Source: Cristatella mucedo (taxonomy: Eukaryota > Bryozoa > Phylactolaemata > Cristatellidae). Taken from it: 64,000 nt of DNA. The stretch lies in assembly GCA_009760855.2 (NCBI GenBank), contig WPIO01000010.1:7239501-7303500 (forward strand). The letters run 5' to 3'. The notes beneath the pieces were generated by a model. It worked only from the letters and a program-made list of their open reading frames with translations, was not told the DNA's origin and searched no databases. Position 1 is the first letter of the stretch, and each line of letters starts with the position of its first letter. The position numbers were made by a program, and so were the translations under genes. Shown here in pieces: positions 45,001-56,100 of the stretch.

Positions 45001-46886
45001 GCAGTGCCTGTCCCCACGCAGTGCCTGTCCCCACGCAGTGCCTGTCCCCACGCAGTGCCTGTCCCCACGCAGTGCCTGTCCCCACGCAGTGCATGTCCCC
45101 ACGCAGTGCCTGTCCCCACGCAGTGCATGTCCCCACGCAGTGCCTGTCCCCACGCAGTGCCTGTCCCCATACAATGCATAACTGCTGAGTGCTGTTGCTT
45201 TCATTGGTTTACTACCGTGAGTAGCTAGTTGCTTGCAATCAGTGGGTGGATCCTGGTGAGACCTGCGATATGCCAGCTTTTACGTGTCCTTGCTTAGGGC
45301 ACGGATGTCTTTACAGTGGGTGTGGTTGGGGATGGATGGATTCATTCAGCCTGCCTAGAGTGATTGGCTACCACTGGGGTGGTGTTCGAGGACGGTTCCG
45401 CCCTTTTTGGCCTAAGGCGGCTGGATGAGTGAATGCGAACCGGTATAAAGCCTAATCTAGTGGCCATGGTCGTAGCAGCGCTCAACGTTTTCTGCTTACC
45501 TTTATATAAAAAAAAGCCAGCAGCTACAAGAACAGCCTGCTTAGTATAGCCACAGAAGAGCCTTAGCGGTTTCCATCTACTTGGAGCAGGCAATAATGAA
45601 TTAATGATGATTATAATACTAAGACATTGTAATCGAGACCTTGTAGAACTAAATCTCTTTCTAGGCACTTAACATGTGCTGTAAAGAAAGCATGTCGATA
45701 TGGTTAGTTATAGCATGCACCTCGGCAGTACTTACAAGTAAGTACACGAAGTACAATTCACACGGACCCAGCAAATGCTGTGAGGAGTAGATGCGGTTCA
45801 GCTTACGTTTAAATGTCCTTAAGTTATAATAGTTCGATTAGTCTGCCACCACTCGTTCCAAGAGTGTGTTTGCTATGAGGGGATATGTGGAGACCGGGTG
45901 GAAGTTGCTTAAGGCCGAGGACGGAAGTTGCTTAAGGCCAAAGGCGAAAACCGCTGAAAATATCGGTCAGCCAATCGATCTTTTGATTAGGGTGCCTTTG
46001 AAATCAAAAGATAAACATGTTTAAAATGCATTCCGAAGTGTTGATAATTGCTAAATAAAAGAAAGCATGGAAAAGTTAATTGTGCTAACTTGTTCTAACC
46101 CAGAAGTAAACCAGAAGCAACATATATGCAAATAATAAATTTACCGATCCGCATGAAATGTGACTTGTGTCCCAACTTGTTGAACCTTGAGACATCGAGG
46201 TACATGTTCGAAGCTTGTTGAGGTACATGCTTGTAACTTTCAAACAGCTTCCATTACAGTCACCTGAGTGTCTCGTAAGTTCCCTAACTTGGCCAATGCT
46301 TAGCTGATTTATACGAGCTCATATTTCAAAACTAAAAACAAATGCCTCGAGGCCTTAGCTCTGTAGTTGTGAATTTTCCTTCATGTGTTTCTGTGTGCTG
46401 ACATTATGCGCAAAGTAACTAAAAATTGACATGCTTCCTTTCCAACATATGTAAAATGACAAGAAAGAGATTTAGTTCTCTTAGGCAGCTATATAAATGT
46501 GTATTGTCATTATTATTATTATTATTATTATAATTATTATTCATATTATCATTTAACCCTATACCGGAGATGTGAAGTGCAAGACCCGTACTGCTGGGCC
46601 AACGTCTCTTTGCTACTTCAGTTAGCTAACGTTATGCAAGAGTAGCGCCATGTTATCTTTGAACGCTCCGGTGTGTTCAGAATCGAGTGAATTCAAGAAG
46701 AAGCATGGCAGACTCGTTTTGAAATGCTCATTCCCTTTATTTTATTTCTAATGCTGCAAGTATTTATGTCACTTTGCAAGTTGAACTGATGTCTATGGTG
46801 GACACGGTTTCTTTAAGTACTATGAATTACCGAAAGGCAAAGTTTCACCCCCTGAAAACGTGTGACTGCACTCACGGGAGAGCCTT

Positions 46887-46958
<72 letters not shown>

Positions 46959-49900
46959 CGTGCGTGTGTGCGCATGTGCATGGGTGCATGCAAGCGCGCA
47001 GATTAAAACCGCAGTCGGAGAGGGAGTTTAAGAAAATACCCTGCGTGTAACTTTTTTAAGGGGGTGGCTGGACTTTGTCCTTTGTGAACTTTAGACCATA
47101 TATAATTCATTGATTCTAGTCATTTGAAGATGCTTAACGGGCTCGTTGGGCAGCTTGAGGTGACATGGAGCCGTACTCTTGGCTCGAAATCGACGTTAAG
47201 GTTACGTTTTGCCAAAGGCAACATCCTAATGGTTAGCAGCACTGGCAACGCCGCTTGGCTGCTCGCTCCGAATTGTGCAGGCTTTGGTGCTGCTGTGTGG
47301 AAAAGGCTGCCAGCAGTGCCAGCGACCTGTCTGCTGCTACCTGCTACCGCGCCCGTTTATTGCATGTCACGCCTGGGAGTGAGAGAGCTTGCTTTAGTCT
47401 GTTGCCCCCTCCTCCCCGTCGTAATTGGCATCATCCAGATTGTGCATGAATTTCTTCTCAAGCCATTCATCGAGAGGAGGAGAAAGTGAAGCGCTCTCTC
47501 AAAGAGGCAGCAAAGAAGGGCGAAAAGGAGGCATGCGTCGTGCTAGCCAAGGAGATCGTGCACTCCAAAAAGGCCGTCAACAAGATATATGCCGCAAAGG
47601 CCCACATGAACTCGGTGCAGATGCAGATGAAGAACCAGCTGGGTTCGTTGATCGCGCGTGCTGGCACCTCGGACCACGAGCCTGCTGGGAAGCCAGCCGG
47701 TGCAGTTCGACCCGTGGCCAAACCCGGCAATATTGGCCGGCACCTCGCATGACCTTTCTTTGCCATCTCGAGCTGGCAGCTGGATGACCTTACATTTGTG
47801 ACCTCGCGATTTGCAGCTGCTTGATTATGCATTCTCTCCGTGACCTCTCGTAGCCATCGTGCGTCTTTCGGGAGCGCTCGAGAAGAGCACTGAGGTGATG
47901 AAGTCCATGCAGAACCTTATCCGCTTGCCAGAAATAGCTGCCACTATGCGCGAGCTGTCGCAAGAAATGACCAAGGTGAGCTGTCATTTCGTTGTCACCC
48001 TCGGCTTTCACTGTAAGCAAGCAGCTCTTTTGGACAGCAGAGTGATCAGCCTCAGTTGCATGACTGACTTCCGGTTGCTGTCCAGAATACTAAACCACTG
48101 GCAATAATTGTATCTGGTGCTGCTGCCGTGTGTGTTTGTCCATTCTTTCTTTTGACGTCCTGCTGCCTGAGCTCAGCTAGAATTTTCGTAAGGTTTCTGA
48201 CTCACGCGCACATTTTTTTTATGTGGTGATTGTGCTACTATAGGCAGTAGTGCACACATTCCAACCAGTCGATACTTGGTTATTAGATCGCATCGCCTTC
48301 AAGTATTCCCATCAGTGCAAGTGCTCAGCTTCCATTATTCCCAAATTTTGCATATCCGACCATGATGCAAATCTTTCTCATTCTCCTTGCAGTGACCTAT
48401 TTGGTGTAAAAGTTTGTCTGTGAAGCGAAAAATCCTTGGGCTCGACATTGATGCTGATGCTTTTTACAACAAAGCATCTTCTGCTCACTCTTCCATCTGA
48501 CCTTCCCACATTGGTAGACTGCTACAGCACGCCGCTAGCTGATATTATTGATGACTTTCGTCTTGCTAAGTGCAACGGATGTCATCACCTATATGCCTAA
48601 TGGCTACTGCTGACGTTAAAAAAGCTAGGAATACTAATCGTACGTTTGAATGAACTTATATGATGATAATGGCAGGCTGTCAATCTACTGGTGGCACCCC
48701 TACAAAATAACCCCTGACAAAATAGCCCCGAAAAAATAACCTGCACACAAAATAGCCTAAGACAAAATAGCCCCGACAAATTAAAAGTAGTTTTACAAAT
48801 CTTTTATATTTAAATTAGCTTATAGCATCGAACATATTTTATTACGATAATAAAAAATTTTAAAAATTAAATATATTTTATTGAAAAAAATGTTCATAAG
48901 TGAAAACTTATTGAAATATTTTTATTTTCAAAAGTACAAATAATTCAAGAATAATTAACCAATAATTCATTATTTATTTATTTTTCTGTTTACCGCCATA
49001 TTCTTTTAATCCTTCCTGTCCATATCGATCACTCAATATCAATATAGAGAACATAGTCACAGAAAGGAAAAGAGTTGTTATTACACGTAGGATAAACCCT
49101 AAACCCTGAACTCTAAACCCTATTTTTGTATTTTAGGTCTTTTTAGGATGTTTTTATCTCAAAATTATCAGCTCTGTCGGGAGCTATTTTGTCAGGGCTA
49201 TTTTGTCGGGTCACCTCTACTGGCATATGAGGACTATTCTAGGTCTTACGAATCCATCCTAGATATAAGAAAACAAGCTGAACAATTCATGGATGCATTC
49301 ATATATGCATTGCATTGTAAGCATAAGCAAAAAAATTCTTATGTCGATCATCAACCATCTCGTTATCCGTTCACAGGTCGGCACCATACTTAGCAATCCT
49401 CTGGGTGATTTAGTGGATTGTTTCGTAGCATCATTTTTAAGCTAGATAGATAAGATCAGTGAGTCCATCCTCGAAGTAGCATCTCGCGACTAGACTCCGC
49501 CCCTTCCAGCTCTACCTCAATGTCTACTAAGCCTGTCCTTGCTGACCTATTCTCAAAGTTAATCTCCCAGTCAAAGGGCACTACTTGCCTCTGTTGCCCC
49601 CATACCTGCTGTATGTCCTTATCCTTAGGCTCTGCCCCTGCAACGTCAAAGAGGCTGTTATCAGATCACTCATTAAGAAGTCTATCTCTAGACTAGGAAA
49701 ACTTATCTTAAAAATCAAACCGGCAAGTAAGTTCCATCCAGGATTTACAACAAGACACTCCAGGGTCAGCACTACTACGAGTATATAACAACACTCTCAG
49801 GAATATTTACTTGAGCAGAGTCTCCATTCTAACTCTGCTGCATCATCAGCATTCGATGCCATTGATCACCAAGAGCTTTTGATGGCCGAGGTCTTGGGCT

Positions 49901-49998
49901 CAAGCCCTGTGGAGTATGTGACCACCTGGATAGAGATTAACTTCTCATAGGTGCTATACAAATAAACGATATGTGTGTGGGTGTATGTATACAGTATG

Positions 49999-50089
<91 letters not shown>

Positions 50090-50118
50090 TATGTATATAT
50101 ATATATATATATATACAG

Positions 50119-50157
<39 letters not shown>

Positions 50158-53100
50158 TGTATATTATATATATATATATATACATATATTCCAGAGCAGT
50201 GTTCAACGGCTAGCGGTCATGCGCTAAAAAGGGACCCCTCAATAGGAAAAATGCACATAAGCTCATAAGTACAAATATGCATGTAATCAGTATGCTTTAT
50301 TTATTGAAAATGTATGGCTTCATGTATGGCCGTATGTCATGCATAAAGTATGAATTCAGCAAAAAATCCCGAAAAAATATTTGTGACTCTTTTCACAAGG
50401 ATAATAAGTCATTTTTGTAGTACCCTAGGAGAACCGGATCTCTATTCAGGTGCTTTATAACTTGCTGCAAGAAAAAACAGGGATTAATGGCATGCAGTAT
50501 AAACCCTCCAAGAAGTCATTCAGGTCCACTGGCTATTAAGACCCTTGGTTAGTAGCATGCAATGAATATTGCAGAGTGAAGCACGTGACAGTCATTCAGA
50601 GGAGCACACTGAAAAACAAAAGACAAGTTCACTTGTACGCAGGAGCTGCTGAGCAGAACAGATGGTTCTTAAACTTAAATGATGCAGAGTCAATTCAGGT
50701 TGTGATAGAAACTAGGAGCAAGTTTCAAACTTTTGCTGCATACTAACTGAAGGCCTAATCACCAAAAGATTTCATTTTAGTGTGGGAGAGGGAGGCAGGC
50801 GAGCCGACTGGAAGCCAAGGCGCAGGTGGTTCGAAAGCACACTGGAGGAGTAAGACTCATATATGTAGGCTGCTGCAAGCTAGTTCTTGGTCGGGAGCCA
50901 GTGAAACTCAGACGGAAGTGTTGTAATGTGGCAGCCACACGGCAGTTGACGATAGACCTGCCGAGCTGCCCAGTTTTCCACCAGTTGCAGTCGATTAATC
51001 GTGCAGGCCGAGAGTCCTAAATAAAGGGGATTGAAGTATCTAGACACGATAGCATAAGCGCTTGAATTAGTTTGGCTATCGTACTCTGTCTAAGCAAGCC
51101 TTGATTTTGGGCATGTGCCTCGGCTGAAAGTAGACCGACTTGACAGTGGAGGAGGCAATGTGCTCATCCAATGGCAAGTCGTTTTGGAACAGTATACCCA
51201 AATTGTGGGCAGACGTTACGATAGTGATACTATATGAACCCATTTTTCGATGCAGTCTTCCAACTTAAGGTTAACTCTAGGTTTGTCCGTGACTAAGTTG
51301 GTCATTGAGCTTCAGGAAGTCGGTGGCCACCCAAGTGCAAATGTCAGCGTGTAGGCTGAAAGGTAATTAAATTAGTCAGATGCTGAGCTAGACTTAGAAG
51401 GGGGCAGAGCTGAGTGTCGTCGGCGCAGAAGCGAAAGCTGACATTGCATTTGACGATAATATCGGCCAGAGGAAGAGTTTAGTTAGTGAAATGAAGAAGA
51501 GTGTCTAAGACCAAACCTTTCCGTGCCCCATGCTGTAAGGCCTCGGACGACTGACAGGCATTAACATACACACTCTTGACATCTCTTGTTGAGGTAGGGT
51601 CCTAACCAAGTTTAGCAATGCGCCAGTCATAATCGCTAATGATGATTATCAGCCATAATCCGGCTGGTTTAGCCGGCACTGCCATTTCATCTAGCAGACC
51701 AAGCTCAGGTCGGCCAAGTAAGATGACACAGGCGAACGACTTCTGTTAAAGGTTCGGTGACAGAAGGCATCACTCCGGGAGCTTCCTCAGTCACTGGCGA
51801 CCACTGCTGGCGACCACTACTAGCGAGGTCGTCACTATAGGGGCAGTGCTCAGGAGGCTTTTCAGGCATGGCGTATTGAGAAGGTTCGCCTTTGCTCACC
51901 AAGAAACAATAACGAGATCAGCTCAGATGAGTCCGGGACCATGTCCACTACATGGCAGACGACTGGAGTCTAGTTTTATGGACCAGCGAGTCGAAATTAA
52001 TGCTTTTTGCCAAGAGCAAGCAAACAATATCCATTAGTCGTTGAAAAAAATTAGGTGTGCCACCGTGACTGGCTCCAGCCAACTGTGAAAATTGATGGTG
52101 GAAGTATCACGATTACATTTGGCAGCAGGAAAATGACCAGAAACATACAGCAACCTATTCTATAAGGTTTTTTGCTGACGAAGCTGTCAGTCATGAGGCT
52201 TTAGAATAGGTTGAGGCTCTGTCTGGGGTCAGATTCTGTGCCAGCTACTACTACGGAAGAGCTGTTCAGACGCCCGCAGTGCTACTAAAGGAATGTTGCC
52301 CCAGGGACTTGTAAGAGGTTGGCAGACTCTGTCCTTCGGCCTGCAAGAGAGATTATCAAAAACCATTAAGGACTGGCCCACTGTTAAACATTATTTGTGC
52401 AGCAAATAATGCTTTAACTTAGGCAAGATGTTAAGCATGCATTTAGTACATTTGCTCCTTCTCAAAAGTATTGTTCCACCTGGAATGGTGATACCCACCT
52501 GGTGCCCGGCTGATGGCTTTTGACCTAGCATACACCACAAAGATGTATGATGAATTTCTGTGCACTATATAGTAAGTGCAACCTAAACGTCTTGCATAAG
52601 TAAAAATATTACTTAAATCACAAATAATCTAATAGGAGATTGGACCTCCACGGTTTAATTAATCTCTCATGTATGCCGCTTTGAGTCCGGAAACCTCTTA
52701 CGATTCTCTGAGGTAATATTAACCCAGTGGTAGTGCAGCCTGCTAAACAGCTCTTCCGGAGTCGTGGTGGGCACAGAATCGGACCTCGGGCAGTGTTCCA
52801 ACCAATCACAAAGAAGCTCTATGGAATTAAGGTCAGGGCATGGGCTCGGCCAACTCACGACTATGACAACTGCTTCAGCAAAATAAAACTTAGAGAAGCT
52901 TTTGCTGCGTGTTTTGGGTCACTGTCCTGCTGCCAAATGTAATCGTTCCCCTGGAAGAGCTCAAGTCCTTGGAATCCCAGCATTTCTTATTATATCGATG
53001 TGCAGTGCTGGTCCACAAGTCCATTACTAAGGCGCAGAATTTCGACACAGGAGGAGCAGAAGCAAACACAAACCGTTATACTTCCACTGTTCAATTTCAC

Positions 53101-56100
53101 TGCTGCCTGGAGCCAGTCAGTGCGGTACTGCTCATCGTTTCAACTACAGTTGCTCTTAGCAAAAGCATGAATCTCGACTCGCTGGTCCATAAAACTGGAC
53201 TCCAGTCGTCTTCCTTATGATGGGCGTGGTCCCATTCCCACTTGAGACAATCTCCTCAGTGTTGCTCCGTGAGCAAAGGTGACCCTTCTCAATATGCCAT
53301 GCATGGAAAGCCTCCAGGGCCCTGTCTCCGCACTGATGACCACACCAGTAGTGGTCGTCAGCGACTGTGGAAGCTCCCGGAGCTTTCCTCGCCGAAGATC
53401 CAGTTTTATCAGGGGAAAGTCGTCATCCTTAGCCGACCTGAGCGTGGTCTACTAGCCATACTGGCATGCGATATAAGCTTTTTGGTATTGAAGCTCACAG
53501 CTCTGTCGCTAATTTTGGGAGTTCGTGCCAATTTTTGGTTGCTTTGACCCATTTTATTCAAGGCCTGCAATCGACCTATCGTGGTGCTGTCTCCTAGGTC
53601 TTGTCAATTAAGCACCAAAACTAGCTGGAAGAAGCCTGCCCTCTCTCGGTTGGTTAGGGAAAACCAACCTCTCATGCCCACAGCGAATGCATAAACATAA
53701 GAGAGCTTGTATTTGGGCAAGATGTGAGACAAATTTAGGACTTTTCAGTTCATAGAAAAGCCCTGTTTAAATATCCAGGATTCATAGTAACTGTGTTCAC
53801 TTTTGCACTTCTAACACACGATACACTAACTACGAGCGGCAGCTATTCCACTCGACTGCAGAAAGGCTTCGTGGATCCTGAGGTTGTGCTTACATCCACA
53901 GTTCCGTTGACCAATTCTTGCATTTTTAGTGGTGAAACAAGACTTTTGAGAGCAAGTATTGTGCCACAGAAATTTATGGTATATTCTTCTTTATGATAAG
54001 TTGAAAGTCATCACCTGGCACCTGGTGGGCATCACTATTCCGGGTGATGGAAAAAGACTTTTGGGAGGGATTATACATGTTGAACGTGTCTGTTATTACA
54101 GCTAATAGGATGGCAAAACATCTTTCTAGCCTATGTTGCGTGTCTAGAAAGTAATGTAGTTCCATAGAGTGCTATACAAATTTCACTATTATTATTATGT
54201 GCTTTGTTATTGTTAATAATATTACCTCTCTGGGGGGCAGATGAGTTATGGCTACTAAAACTAGCTAGTCGAGTAAGAATATTCAGGCTCAGCCGTCTCT
54301 TGTAGTTGCTCTAACCTGACACCACGTTGAAATCGCAACATCTTTTTTAAGAAGCTGCAAAACTCACTCGCTGGAAGTGCTCACAGCCATGGCATCCTGT
54401 TGAGAACCGACTGGTTGAATACAAACGTATTAAGAATACTGTGAGCGCCTATCTGTAGCATGGCGAATGAAAGGAAACTGCCTGTTTAAACTCATCTGTA
54501 AAATGCAAGGGGGCTGCATCTACTCGATGTCGTGCACCCAGCCACTCGGTTGTTTCAATTGAATCGAGTGCATTTATATGGACGAGTGCAGTTATATGGA
54601 CGCGTGCATCTTTCAGCATGGCAAACTGTAAAGATAATAATACACTTGATAAAGCACCCTCAGAGAACTCATCTCTTTCTAGGTAATTTGCATTAGCAGC
54701 AAAGGAAGCACGATTGAATGGTTAGTGGTAGCATGCTCAATAAGCAAGAATAGCATGGTTAGGGGTGACATGAACAGTGTCAGCATGCAAATGTGGTTAG
54801 TGGCAATATGCCAGTGTCAGCACCTATAAGCACGTAAAGGTCGAATCACAGGGAACCACTAAATGCTGTGATAAATAGGTGTGTTTTAGTTTCTTTTTAA
54901 ATCTGGTCAAGTCAGGGGATGTCGTGACGCAATTCGGGAGTGAGTTCCGGGCTTTGGGAGCAGATAAGAAAATGGGCCTGCAATATCACAGTCCCTTTGA
55001 CTTCAGGCAATGTCTGTTCAATGTAAAGGTGTTAAGCTTCCTGAAATGCTCCTTGGCGTTGGTTTCTCCTGACGGTGCCTCACCACCATCGTCTCTACTG
55101 ACCGTCAAACTCAAGCTTTTGCAGCATGCTATTATATACTATATTATATATTTTGATTTTGCTGTTGGAAGAATTAGCACGCGCCCTCGGCACCTGTCGT
55201 TCATGGTAGTATTTCTAGGCACACTTTCCCGTATCCGACTTTTGTCACTTTGCTGGGGTATTCTCCCTGCTATGCACAGCATAGTGCGCTTTGGTACGGT
55301 TTAGCCATCGTTATTCAGACCATGTCCCAAGGGTTGTGCCCTTAAATCTTGACCGTAGATAAATACCCCTACATGTATGATGTTGATGCTGCTAGCATGT
55401 GTACCAATATCAACGTGAGTATTTAGCTAAATGCATAGACATTTATATCATATGCTCGTGTGTATATATCTATTCTCGGTGATACCAGTAAGTCTTAATA
55501 GTGGATCTGCTATAATAGGCTCTACACCCGAGCATGGCAAACTAGAAGCATCCAACGTACTACTGAGTTCTCATTGCAAGCAGCAGCCTGTCTTGATTTT
55601 CTCTATGATTCCATTTGGTGATTCACCGAATAGTCAACTTTCCATTAAACGGCGAGTGCCTCTGGAGCAAATTCTACAGAGCAAGTATTCCATCCAGAAA
55701 TTACTAAAGCCTAGTGCCTGAAGGAGTGGGTTGATGCCACATGAAGGTTGGAAGGTGCTGTGCTGTCCTGTGCAGCACTTTGCTGTTGAATCCTCACACT
55801 CAGAGCCTCGGGGTGGCCATTTATTAGACACTGTGCTCTGAGCCACTTCTGTATGCAAGCTGCTCGACTTGTTACTTGCTCACAGACTGTGCTCACAGGC
55901 TTCTTTGTTTCCGTGATATCGATTGGTCTAATGGAAAGTCAGGTGAGTCGTTTTATAGCCAACCATAAAATAAAATATGTAGTTCATTTGTATAGCGCCC
56001 CAAGAGAACTTAATCACTATTCAGGCGCTTCACATGTGCCTCGGGGCTCGAGCCCACGAGCTCAGCCAGACCTTGGTCGGGGCGAGCACCTTAACCGCTG

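Noticed and set aside
44781-45178. CRISPR-like array
   Set aside because: Units are directly tandem with no spacers, and the context is an animal intron.
44685-45204. Long repeat-protein frames on both strands across the minisatellite
   Set aside because: They arise because a 17-bp unit without stops stays open in several frames; the upstream sequence is a CHMP3 exon and intron.
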